From positions 3,031,001 to 3,095,000 of the forward strand of contig NC_015977.1 in NCBI RefSeq assembly GCF_000225345.1: a stretch of 64,000 nucleotides of DNA, given 5' to 3'. Position numbers and translations under genes: made by a program. This document shows, piece by piece, positions 53,973 through 64,000 of this stretch (within the stretch, counting starts at the first letter, position 1; every line of letters starts with the position of its first letter). The notes beneath the pieces are model-generated. The model did no database searches. It saw nothing but the letters and a program-made list of their open reading frames with translations, and was not told where the DNA came from. The stretch comes from Roseburia hominis A2-183 (GTDB lineage Bacteria > Bacillota > Clostridia > Lachnospirales > Lachnospiraceae).

Positions 53973-55926
53973 CCGCAACGCATAAGGCAAACAGTGCGGT
54001 ATTGTTGAGGCTGAACGCCGCCAGAATCCATTTGATCATCGGGAATGCCATGACAACATGAAGTACTGCTGCCCCGATCGGCAGGAAAAATACCGTCAGG
54101 ATCTGTGTACGGATACTCCGCTTTACCTCGGCATTGCTCATGCCGACCTTCTCCATGATGGCATACCGTTCCTTGTCCTCGTAGCCTTCCGAGATCTGCT
54201 TGTAAAAAATGATCAGCACCGTCACCATGAGGAACATCGCGCCCAGAAACAGACCGATAAAAAGCAGACCACCGTTTAAGCTGTAGTATTCATCCCGGTT
54301 CTGTGCCCGGCATTCGACATACGTTCTAGAATAAGAGTCCTTTGCATCATCCGACGGATGCCCGTCATTGTATGCGGTAATCGCCGCATGAAGCGTATTT
54401 TCCGCTGCCACTTTTTCTTCTGCTGTTCCGTCTATGTCAAACGCCATATTGTATTTGATCTGCAGGCTTACACGCTCCTCGTCCCAGTTCTGTTTCAACT
54501 CCGTAAAAATCTGCCCCAGCGCCTCCCTATCCGGCACAATCATAAATACACTGTCGTCTGCCATGTCATCCAGATAATCGTGATCCGTCTCAGGATATGC
54601 GTAGATCTGTTTTACCTGATATGTCTCGTTGTCAAGCGCCAACGTCCCTTTTTCATAGGCAGAGGATGCTGCCAGTGCAATCTCTCCGCAGCCAAGTTCC
54701 CCGACCGTTTCACCGGTGTAATTCTCCCAATCGGATTTTGGCAGAATCGTGAGCAGCACCACATCACTAATACTGTAATCTGTGCCTGCCCCGATGCCGG
54801 TCACGGAAAATCCATCGTCCGTGCGCACCGCGGTCAGCGACATGTTCAACATGGCGCTGTGCCCCGTCAGTACCCGTCCGGAATCCTTCAGGGATGCTTC
54901 CGCCAGGGCATCCACTTCCTCCGGATGTTCCGGCATTGCATTATAGTAGGACACCACAGACACCTCATGTGCAAAACGCCGTTTTAGGGCGTCTTCCACT
55001 CCCAGATACATACACAGGGTGGTAGAAACCGTCACCAGAACCATCGTCGACAGAATACAGATATTGGCAAGTCCCACCGCGTTCTGTTTCATCCGGTAGA
55101 TCATACCGGAAACCGTCGTAAAATGTCTTGATTTGTAATAATAGTTTTTATTTTTCCGAAACAGTTTGAGTACGGCAATACTGCCCGCAGTAAACAGACA
55201 ATACGTTCCCAGAATCACAAGCAGCACCGCCACAAAAAACATGGTAATGGCAGAGACTGCGTCCGCCACCGTAAGCGCCAGATAATAGCCGCCGCCGAGT
55301 GCCGCCGCTCCGATCACCGCCAGCAGCACTTTCGTCTTCGGCTCCCGCTCTCCCGCATTGGCGCTGTGCAGCAGTTCCATCGGATTGGAAAGCTTTATCT
55401 GCATAAAGTTATAGAAAAGTGTGACCGCGTATATACAGCCGAAAAGCACCAGCGTGTGGCGGCATCCCGTCAGCGAAATGGTAAACGGAACGCTCTGGTT
55501 GAATCCTGTCATGCGGTACAAAAGCATCGTCATCAGCTTGCCGAATGCAATGCCGAACAACAGGCCTCCGCCGATCGTAACCGCCGCCGTAAACAGCATT
55601 TCCAGAAAAAGCACCCTGGCGATATGTTTCTTCTCCATCCCAAGTATATTGTATACGCTCAATTCCCGCTTGCGCCGCTTCATGATGAAGCTGTTGGTAT
55701 AAAACAGGAAAATCGCCGCGAACAGTCCGACAATGATCACTCCGAGCAGCAGCGTTACCGCCACATAGGCGCCGCCTCTCATCTGCTCCAGCCCCGGGTT
55801 ATCCTGAATGGACATTACCAGATAGAACATCGCTGCCGAGAACACCCCCGCCAGAAGGTACGGCAGGTAAAGCTGTCTGTTATTGCGGATATTGACTGCT
55901 GCCAGTTTGACATATAACTTACGCAT
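53884..55926 (-). CDS. BceB-type ABC permease
   Basis: A 680-residue FtsX-domain permease of the antimicrobial-peptide resistance type. N-terminal helices (about 17-90), a GMEKKHIARVLFLEMLF-like FtsX loop, a large extracellular domain (about 310-540) and C-terminal helices (about 545-680). It starts within the last codons of the ATPase gene (8-nt overlap). With the adjacent kinase and regulator it forms a complete Bce-like module for sensing and resisting cell-wall-active peptides; the ligand is unknown. Confidence 0.9.
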   Translation of the reverse strand: MRKLYVKLAAVNIRNNRQLYLPYLLAGVFSAAMFYLVMSIQDNPGLEQMRGGAYVAVTLLLGVIIVGLFAAIFLFYTNSFIMKRRKRELSVYNILGMEKKHIARVLFLEMLFTAAVTIGGGLLFGIAFGKLMTMLLYRMTGFNQSVPFTISLTGCRHTLVLFGCIYAVTLFYNFMQIKLSNPMELLHSANAGEREPKTKVLLAVIGAAALGGGYYLALTVADAVSAITMFFVAVLLVILGTYCLFTAGSIAVLKLFRKNKNYYYKSRHFTTVSGMIYRMKQNAVGLANICILSTMVLVTVSTTLCMYLGVEDALKRRFAHEVSVVSYYNAMPEHPEEVDALAEASLKDSGRVLTGHSAMLNMSLTAVRTDDGFSVTGIGAGTDYSISDVVLLTILPKSDWENYTGETVGELGCGEIALAASSAYEKGTLALDNETYQVKQIYAYPETDHDYLDDMADDSVFMIVPDREALGQIFTELKQNWDEERVSLQIKYNMAFDIDGTAEEKVAAENTLHAAITAYNDGHPSDDAKDSYSRTYVECRAQNRDEYYSLNGGLLFIGLFLGAMFLMVTVLIIFYKQISEGYEDKERYAIMEKVGMSNAEVKRSIRTQILTVFFLPIGAAVLHVVMAFPMIKWILAAFSLNNTALFALCVAVTALVFLLIYLLVFALTSRSYYKIVGNQV

Positions 55927-56692
55927 GACAGCCTCCCTCTTTGCCGGTGGTAAGAACCGTCAGCGTATCCGAAATCCGCACATACAGCTCCTCATTCGTC
56001 ATATTCCCGCGGTACAGCTGATGAAATACTTCGCCGTCCTTGATAAAAAGAATCCGGTTGGCATGGCTCGCCGCTTTCGTGGAATGTGTCACCATAAGAA
56101 TCGTCTGTCCTTCCCCGTTGATCGTGCCAAACAGCTTCAACAGTCCGTCGGTCGCCCTGGAATCCAGCGCCCCCGTCGGTTCATCTGCCAGAATCAGCTG
56201 CGGACGGGTGATCAGTGCGCGGGCAACCGCCGCCCTCTGCTTCTGTCCGCCGGAAACCTCATAAGGATATTTCTCAAGCAGCACATCGATCCCAAGCTTT
56301 TCGGCAATCGGCCAAAGCCGCTCCTCCATCTCCTGCACCGGTGCATCTGCCAGGACAAGTGGCAGAAGAATGTTATCTTTTAATGAAAAATGATCCAGCA
56401 AATTAAAATCTTGAAAAACAAAGCCCAGGTTCTCCCTTCTGAATTTGGAAATCTCCCTCTCGCCGAGTGTCACAATGTTCTTATTATTCAACAGCACTTC
56501 CCCCGCGGTCGGTTTGTCTAACGCCGCCAGAATATTAAGCAGTGTCGTCTTTTCTGAACCGGACTCTCCCATAATTGCGACATACTCCCCTTTTTCCACG
56601 GAAAAATTCAGATCTGCAAGCGCCTGCACCTGATTTCCCCCAAACCTTGTTGTATATATTTTTTTCAAATTATGAACTTCCAGAATAGCCAT
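55919..56692 (-). CDS. BceA-type ABC ATPase with altered Walker A
   Basis: A 257-residue ATPase with normal signature (VSGGQKQRAAVARAL) and Walker B ([13 protein letters not shown]). However, Walker A reads GESGSEKTT: the invariant glycine before the lysine is Glu47 (codon GAA at 56552-56554, one base from GGA). This should disturb phosphate binding, so the module may be crippled or the base may be an error. The start at 56692 has AGGAGAGA upstream. Confidence 0.92.
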   Translation of the reverse strand: MAILEVHNLKKIYTTRFGGNQVQALADLNFSVEKGEYVAIMGESGSEKTTLLNILAALDKPTAGEVLLNNKNIVTLGEREISKFRRENLGFVFQDFNLLDHFSLKDNILLPLVLADAPVQEMEERLWPIAEKLGIDVLLEKYPYEVSGGQKQRAAVARALITRPQLILADEPTGALDSRATDGLLKLFGTINGEGQTILMVTHSTKAASHANRILFIKDGEVFHQLYRGNMTNEELYVRISDTLTVLTTGKEGGCHA

Positions 56693-56801
56693 GTGTCTCT
56701 CTCCTTTCCTTGACTGTACCCAGTATAACAAAACAGAGAAATGCAAGCCATTTCTTTGGATTACATTTCTCTGCTGTTTCTTACGTTTTTGTAAGATTCT
56801 T

Positions 56802-57842
56802 CTATGACTCTTCCGGGAAGCCGATCATCACCCGGGTTCCCGTTCCTTCCTGCGATGTGATCGTAAAGCTGTGCCCCAGCTTTTTTAAAATTGTGCTGCA
56901 AAGATACAGCCCGATTCCGGTCGATTTCTGGTTGGCATGACCGTTATATCCGGTATAGCCTTTTTCGCAGACTCTCGGCAGATCCTCCGCGCGTATTCCG
57001 ATCCCCGTATCGGTAATGGTAAGGCGTCCCTCCTCCATCCCAATCGTAATGCTCCCCTCATGCGTGTACTTGAGCGCATTCGACAACAGCTGTTCGATGA
57101 CAAAGCCGAGCCATTTTTCATCGGTGAGCACCCGTGCCCCCGTCTCCTCGTAGTGCAGTACGATCTTCTTGCTGATGAAATGTCTCGCATAGCGGCGCAC
57201 CGCCATCCGGATCACTTCGTCGAGATCTGTCTGCCGCAGCACAAAGTCCGTGGTCTCCGATCCGAGACGCATATACGAAAGCGCCATGTTCACATACTGC
57301 TCAATCGCAAACAGCTGCTGTAGTTCTTCATCCTTGCGCTTCTCCCTCTGCCGCTGCAGCCTTTCCCTGTCCGCTCCCAAAGGCTCCTCTGCACCGGGAA
57401 TATCCGCTTCCTCCTCGATTAAAAGCTTTAGCGCCGCAATCGGCGTCTTGATCTGGTGCACCCACATGGTATAGTATTCCATCAGATCGCGCTTTTCGCT
57501 GACTGCCGTATTCCAGATACGCATTTTCTCCTCCGCCAAAAGCCCAAGCAGCCGTTGATAATCCTCCTCCAGGATTTCGCCGGGTTCCGGAAGATTCTCC
57601 AGCGATACCGTTATTGACTGCCGCAATGCCAGCAGTTCCCTGTGCCGTCTGCCGTAACTTATCCTATCCATCGTCACTGCAAGCAGCAGAATTCCCAGAC
57701 ACAACAGCATGCCGTAGGCAATCTCCCCGGCAGGCACTTCATTTAAAAATAAGACTGCCGTCATCACGATCCCGCAGCCAGTCACTGCGGCAATCCATTT
57801 CAGACGGCATTTTATGTAGGATCTTCCTATTTTCTGCTTCAT
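56802..57842 (-). CDS. BceS-type intramembrane-sensing histidine kinase
   Basis: A 346-residue kinase with two transmembrane helices (about 16-35 and 40-60) and almost no extracellular loop. The phospho-acceptor is His in WVHQIKTPIAALKLLI (about 130), followed by N box, G1 (DTGIGI) and G2 (STGIGLYL). Such kinases sense the flux through the partner ABC transporter. It follows its response regulator by 9 nt. Confidence 0.93.
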   Translation of the reverse strand: MKQKIGRSYIKCRLKWIAAVTGCGIVMTAVLFLNEVPAGEIAYGMLLCLGILLLAVTMDRISYGRRHRELLALRQSITVSLENLPEPGEILEEDYQRLLGLLAEEKMRIWNTAVSEKRDLMEYYTMWVHQIKTPIAALKLLIEEEADIPGAEEPLGADRERLQRQREKRKDEELQQLFAIEQYVNMALSYMRLGSETTDFVLRQTDLDEVIRMAVRRYARHFISKKIVLHYEETGARVLTDEKWLGFVIEQLLSNALKYTHEGSITIGMEEGRLTITDTGIGIRAEDLPRVCEKGYTGYNGHANQKSTGIGLYLCSTILKKLGHSFTITSQEGTGTRVMIGFPEES

Positions 57843-57851
57843 CAAAATCCC

Positions 57852-58523
57852 CTACCCGATATGGTACCCGATTCCTTTCTTCGTCAAAATAAAATCCGGA
57901 AGTCCTGCTGCATCCAGCTTTTTCCGCAGTCTTCCCACGTTGACGGAAAGGGTGTTCTCATCCACAAAGCTGTCGCTTTCCCACAGCTTCGTCATCAACG
58001 TATCGCGGGACACGATCTTCTCCTTGTTCTCCATCAGCACCTGCAGTATCTTAAGTTCGTTTTTCGTTAAGTCCACCCGCGTCTCCCCGCAGGTGAGTGT
58101 CGCATCGCCCAGATTTAAGAGTGCGCCTCTATGCTCCAGCACCGTATTCTGCCCGGCAAAATCATAGGTGCGGCGCAGAAGCGCCTGAATCTTCGCGGTC
58201 AGCACATCCAGATCGAACGGCTTGGCAATGAAATCATCGCCGCCCATATTGACCGCCATGACGATATTCATATTATCCGACGCCGACGACACGAAGATTA
58301 CCGGAACCTTCGACATCTCCCTGATCCTGCTGCACCAGTGGTACCCGTTGTAAAAGGGAAGCTTGATGTCCATCAGCACCAGCTGGGGCGCCGCCCCCGC
58401 GAACTCCTTCATAATATCGGAAAAATCCTCCACGCAGACCACATCATAATCCCAGCTTTCCAGATGCTTTTTTAAGCTTCGCGCAATGATCTCATCGTCC
58501 TCCACGATCAATATCCGGTACAT
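57852..58523 (-). CDS. BceR-type OmpR-family response regulator
   Basis: A 223-residue regulator. The receiver domain has Asp52 (LMDIKLPFYNG) as phosphorylation site and Lys near FIAKPFD. The winged-helix DNA-binding domain spans about 125-223 (LTKNELKILQVLMENK; VNVGRLRKKL). First gene of the RR-kinase-ATPase-permease set. Expected to activate the ABC genes; no operator was identified in the 109-bp gap before the ATPase gene. Confidence 0.94.
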   Translation of the reverse strand: MYRILIVEDDEIIARSLKKHLESWDYDVVCVEDFSDIMKEFAGAAPQLVLMDIKLPFYNGYHWCSRIREMSKVPVIFVSSASDNMNIVMAVNMGGDDFIAKPFDLDVLTAKIQALLRRTYDFAGQNTVLEHRGALLNLGDATLTCGETRVDLTKNELKILQVLMENKEKIVSRDTLMTKLWESDSFVDENTLSVNVGRLRKKLDAAGLPDFILTKKGIGYHIG

Positions 58524-58533
58524 TCTCTCTCCT

Positions 58534-59583
58534 TTACCACAGTTCCGCCAATTCGTAGATCAGCTTCTCGGTCTTCTCCCAGCCCAGGCACGGATCCGTG
58601 ATCGACTTTCCGTAACAGCCGTCACCGACCTTCTGTGCTCCGTCTTCTATATAACTCTCGATCATCAGTCCCTTCACCAGCTTTCTTATCTCTCCTGACA
58701 CCTTACAGCTGTGCAGGACATCCTTGCTGATGCGGATCTGCTCCATAAACTGCTTGCTGGAATTGGAGTGGTTCGTGTCTATGATGACCGCCGGATGTGC
58801 CAGCTCGTGTCCGGCTTCCTTCGCCTCTTCATAATGCTCCAGCAGATTCTGCAGATCCTCATAATGATAATTCGGAATATTTCTGCCAAACTTGTCCACA
58901 TATCCGCGCAAAATGGCATGTGCATACGGATTGCCGGTCGTCTTGACCTCCCAGCCACGGTATAAAAACGTATGTCCGTGCTGTGCCGCAATGATCGAGT
59001 TCATCATAACGGAAATATCTCCGCCGGTCGGATTCTTCATTCCTGCCGGAATTCCCACGCCGCTTGCCGTCAGTCTGTGCTGCTGGTTCTCTACCGAGCG
59101 TGCTCCAATCGCCACATACGACAGCAGATCCGAAAGATAGCGGTGATTCTCCGGGTAGAGCATCTCGTCCGCACAGGTAAAGCCGGTCTCTTCCACCGCC
59201 CGCATATGCATGTGACGAATCGCAATGATCCCTTTTAGCATATCTGATTCCCGCTCCGGATCCGGCTGATGCAGCATGCCCTTGTAACCGATTCCGGTCG
59301 TGCGCGGCTTGTTGGTATAAATGCGCGGAATCATAAAAATCTTATCCGCCACCTTCTCCTGCACCGTGCGGAGTCTTGAAATATAGTCGATCACAGCATC
59401 CTCATTATCTGCTGAGCATGGGCCAATCACAAGAATCAGCTTGTCCGATTTTCCTTCAAAAATATTCCTGATCTCGTCATCCCTCTTCGTCTTGGTAGCT
59501 ACAATCTGTGCACTGACCGGATGCTGCTCCTTTAACTCCTGCGGAGTAGGCAGCTTCCGCAAAAATTCCATCTCCATTTCCAT
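58534..59583 (-). CDS. 3-deoxy-7-phosphoheptulonate (DAHP) synthase, class I
   Basis: A 349-residue AroF/AroG/AroH-type enzyme condensing PEP and erythrose 4-phosphate, the first step to aromatic amino acids. Motifs include LVIGPCSADNEDAVIDYI, the KPRTTGIGYKG phosphate site, GARSVENQQHR, PTGGDISVMMNSI and the metal-site HANSN-like DTNHSNSSKQ. Which aromatic amino acid inhibits it cannot be read from the sequence. It lies 10 nt ahead of bceR on the same strand, so read-through is possible. AAAGGA precedes the ATG. Confidence 0.94.
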   Translation of the reverse strand: MEMEMEFLRKLPTPQELKEQHPVSAQIVATKTKRDDEIRNIFEGKSDKLILVIGPCSADNEDAVIDYISRLRTVQEKVADKIFMIPRIYTNKPRTTGIGYKGMLHQPDPERESDMLKGIIAIRHMHMRAVEETGFTCADEMLYPENHRYLSDLLSYVAIGARSVENQQHRLTASGVGIPAGMKNPTGGDISVMMNSIIAAQHGHTFLYRGWEVKTTGNPYAHAILRGYVDKFGRNIPNYHYEDLQNLLEHYEEAKEAGHELAHPAVIIDTNHSNSSKQFMEQIRISKDVLHSCKVSGEIRKLVKGLMIESYIEDGAQKVGDGCYGKSITDPCLGWEKTEKLIYELAELW

Positions 59584-59637
59584 ATCTATTGATCCTTTCT
59601 GTCATACGCACTGCTGCATATGGTATCTTCTTATATT

Positions 59638-59705
59638 TTCACACTGCAACGCGTTGCAGTGTGAATCCACTTAAGTATGATACAGCTTTATGCCGGGACT
59701 GTCAA
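59638..59705 (-). promoter_or_regulatory. DAHP synthase promoter with a 28-bp perfect palindrome
   Basis: Minus strand: TTGACA (59700-59705), 17-bp spacer, TATCAT (59677-59682). A perfect 28-bp palindrome (59638-59665, centre ACGCGT) starts about 10 nt after the -10, i.e. over the predicted transcription start and early leader. It could be an operator or a leader hairpin. Confidence 0.72.
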
Positions 59706-60112
59706 CCTTTTTTCACTATAATACATAAGATTCCGCAACATGGCAAGCAACATCGCCCTGCCGTTTTTCCAGATGCTCTGAAACATCATGTTCGCGCAGA
59801 CCGTCATCGGCTGAAAGAACAGCGCCACAAGCTGGACCCGGAGCGCCCCCTCTCCGATCGCCACCACCTCGGGATCTTTCTGAAATACCGCCACAAGCTG
59901 TGCCGGGAAAAACATCCCGATGACCGCAATCGCGCCGAGCAGCACTTCTCCCGCTGTGAGTGTGAAATAGAAGCCCTTCCGGACCCTTCCGTATTTTTTT
60001 GCGCCATAGTTGAATGCCGACACCGGCTGGAATCCCTGACCGATTCCAAGTCCGACCGAGAAGACGAACATGCAGATCCGGTTCACAATCGACATGGCAG
60101 CCACCGCCGCAT
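59688..60112 (-). pseudogene. MATE efflux protein, internal fragment
   Basis: About 130 codons match the central-to-late region of a MATE family Na+/H+ drug antiporter (MSIVNRICMFVFSVGLGIGQGFQPV; FNYGAKKYGRVRKGFYF). Both ends are lost: upstream it changes abruptly near 60112 into unrelated sequence that codes for an integrase on the other strand, and downstream it ends after RAMLLAMLRN with no final helices. Not functional. Confidence 0.83.
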
Positions 60113-60459
60113 ACCTAAAAGAGTATTTGGCTGCTCTGCCCGGCTCATACCTTTTTACCTGCCGTGATGGGTCCATCATGACACATTCAGCGTATGTCAA
60201 GATGTGGCAGTTGATCGTGAGAAAAATGAACCATGCCGCCGGTGGTACCGGTGCGTTCCCAGTCATATCTGATCTGACCGCCCATATCTTCCGGCACAAC
60301 TACTGCTCAAACCTCTGCTATCAGGTACCTGCGATCAGCATTAAAAAAATCGCCCAGCTGATGGGTGACACCGAAAAGATGGTGCTGGACGTCTACAACC
60401 ACATCATGGACGAGAAAGAAGATGCCGCGGCGGTCGTGAATGATATTCTGGCGGTTTAA
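60113..60459 (+). pseudogene. Tyrosine recombinase, C-terminal fragment
   Basis: About 115 codons of an integrase catalytic domain: LTAHIFRHNYCSNLC carries His-x-x-Arg (HIFRH), MGDTEKMVLDVYNHI carries the nucleophile Tyr. The N-terminal two thirds and the first catalytic Arg are missing; the frame runs into the reversed MATE fragment near 60112. A scar of a lost prophage or ICE beside the tRNA cluster. Confidence 0.83.
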
Positions 60460-60460
60460 T

Positions 60461-60520
60461 TTGCAGACGCACTGCGGACATTGGTGTCAAAATACCCCTT
60501 GCGGACGCGCTGCGGACATT
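60461..60520. repeat. Two 22-bp direct repeats after the integrase fragment
   Basis: TTGCAGACGCACTGCGGACA plus TT (60461-60482) and its near copy TTGCGGACGCGCTGCGGACA plus TT (60499-60520; 2 mismatches), 38 bp apart. Within each unit GCGGAC/GCAGAC recurs. They directly follow the integrase stop codon, so they may be old integrase-binding sites. Confidence 0.65.
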
Positions 60521-60566
60521 AAAAATCATCAACTTTTGCTTACTTTTCCCTACTGGGAAAATGGCA

Positions 60567-60609
60567 TAAAAAGAGCGGGAAGCCTTGAATTTACCGGCTT
60601 TCCGCTCTT
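60567..60609 (-). terminator. Terminator of the rRNA-tRNA operon
   Basis: A 14-bp stem (60571-60584 with 60596-60609, one G:T pair). On the minus strand it is followed by TTTTT. It lies 11 nt after the tRNA-Lys gene. Confidence 0.9.
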
Positions 60610-60619
60610 CATTTCCTAA

Positions 60620-60692
60620 TGAGACACGGGGGATTCGAACCCCCGACAACCTGATTAAAAGTCAGGTGCTCTACCAACTGAGCTAGTATCCC
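60620..60692 (-). tRNA. tRNA-Lys (anticodon TTT)
   Basis: A 73-nt cloverleaf; anticodon at 60657-60659 (loop CTTTTAA), acceptor GGGATAC with GTGTCTC, T loop TTCGAAT. Last gene of the tRNA cluster. Confidence 0.96.
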
Positions 60693-60716
60693 ATATTATT
60701 TTTAAACAAAACACAA

Positions 60717-60789
<73 letters not shown>

Positions 60790-60809
60790 ACAAATGCTTT
60801 CGCATTGAG

Positions 60810-60883
60810 TTGCGGGAATAGGATTTGAACCTATGACCTTCGGGTTATGAGCCCGACGAGCTTCCAGACTGCTCCATCCCGCG
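60810..60883 (-). tRNA. Initiator tRNA-fMet (anticodon CAT)
   Basis: A 74-nt cloverleaf; anticodon at 60847-60849. Initiator marks are visible: C1:A72 mismatch (CGCGGGA with TCCCGCA) and three G:C pairs at the base of the anticodon stem (GGG/CCC). Confidence 0.96.
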
Positions 60884-60922
60884 CTATGAAATTACTTCTG
60901 ATAATATTTGTTATCAAAAGAA

Positions 60923-61004
60923 TGGGCAGAGGTGGATTCGAACCACCGAAGCAATTTGCAGCAGATTTACAGTCTGTCCCCTTTGGCCACTCGGGAATCT
61001 GCCC
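60923..61004 (-). tRNA. tRNA-Tyr (anticodon GTA)
   Basis: An 82-nt class II tRNA with a long variable arm; anticodon at 60968-60970 (loop CTGTAAA); acceptor GGGCAGA with TCTGCCC and A73. Confidence 0.96.
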
Positions 61005-61034
61005 ATTTACACACAATATGAAATTATGTGAAAA

Positions 61035-61106
61035 GCCGATGATCGGACTCGAACCGATAACCTGCTGATTACAAATCAGCTGCTCTGCCAATTGAGCCAC
61101 ATCGGC
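61035..61106 (-). tRNA. tRNA-Thr (anticodon TGT)
   Basis: A 72-nt cloverleaf; anticodon at 61072-61074 (loop TTTGTAA); acceptor GCCGATG with CATCGGC and T73. Confidence 0.96.
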
Positions 61107-61121
61107 ATATATAATAAGAAA

Positions 61122-61194
61122 TGGGACCTATAGGGCTCGAACCTATGACCCTCTGCTTGTAAGGCAGATGCTCTCCCAGCTGAGCTAAGATCCC
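61122..61194 (-). tRNA. tRNA-Val (anticodon TAC)
   Basis: A 73-nt cloverleaf; anticodon at 61159-61161 (loop CTTACAA); acceptor GGGATCT with AGGTCCC. Confidence 0.96.
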
Positions 61195-61203
61195 ATATAA
61201 AAA

Positions 61204-61277
61204 CGACCCAAGCGGGACTCGAACCCGCGACCTCCGCCGTGACAGGGCGGCGCTCTAACCAACTGAGCCATTGGGCC
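61204..61277 (-). tRNA. tRNA-Asp (anticodon GTC)
   Basis: A 74-nt cloverleaf; anticodon at 61241-61243 (loop CTGTCAC); G73 discriminator as expected for Asp. First tRNA after the 23S gene. Confidence 0.96.
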
Positions 61278-61329
61278 ATAAAAATTGTACCTTCAAAACT
61301 TCATACAGAAATCATCCAACAAACTTTTT

Positions 61330-64000
<2,671 letters not shown>

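Overview
The window looks like a chromosomal segment of an anaerobic, spore-forming, probably motile Firmicute of the Lachnospiraceae (Roseburia/Eubacterium-like). This is an inference from a FabT/FabK-type fatty-acid operon, spoVT behind a sigma-G-like promoter, two chemoreceptors plus a FliD-like protein, GPH and ene-reductase genes typical of gut clostridia, BceRSAB-type modules and clostridial-style tRNA/23S sequences. No marker allows a species call.

Layout. 1-2.5 kb is the integrase end of an integrated element that continues off the left edge (excisionase-like gene, small HTH protein, XRE repressor, tyrosine recombinase, four tandem 11-bp repeats). 2.5-4 kb is gdhA. 4.1-12.4 kb is one minus-strand fatty-acid operon, acpP-fabK-fabD-fabG-fabF-fabZ-accDA(fused)-fabH-fabT-DUF4321, read from a consensus promoter flanked by FabT boxes. 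12.4-15.4 kb holds a FIST sensor with a soluble chemoreceptor, then a TPP riboswitch with thiT. 16-25.8 kb holds two ROK sugar kinases, a class A PBP, a YhaN/YhaO pair, an anchored unknown and spoVT. 26-31.2 kb is an AT-richer cassette (AraC regulator, GPH transporter, esterase, Fe-S flavin ene-reductase) that may hydrolyse a phenolic or enoate ester and reduce the product. 31-48 kb holds a chemoreceptor, envelope/lipid genes (LtaS-like, flippase-like, radical SAM, Zn-phospholipase-like, patatin, NfeD), two S66 carboxypeptidases and YitT. 48.4-49 kb has tRNA-Gly and a free-standing 23-residue Cys-rich peptide gene. 49-58.5 kb has two ABC export/resistance modules, one with TetR and one with a Bce-type two-component system. 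58.5-60.5 kb has DAHP synthase and a scar where a MATE gene fragment meets an integrase fragment. 60.6-64 kb is a minus-strand rRNA operon tail: partial 23S followed by seven tRNAs, with no 5S gene between them.

The most unusual signal is a family of three very long hairpin-forming elements: copy A 15411-15986, copy B 22300-22761 and copy C 37134-37710. Each has arms of roughly 230-280 nt that pair with each other. Between copies many stem segments are rewritten on both arms so that pairing is kept, while certain mismatched blocks and the apical domain stay constant. Each copy reaches to or within about 15 nt of the stop codon of a minus-strand gene. This fits a large structured RNA or a DNA foldback element; I do not recognise it as a described family.
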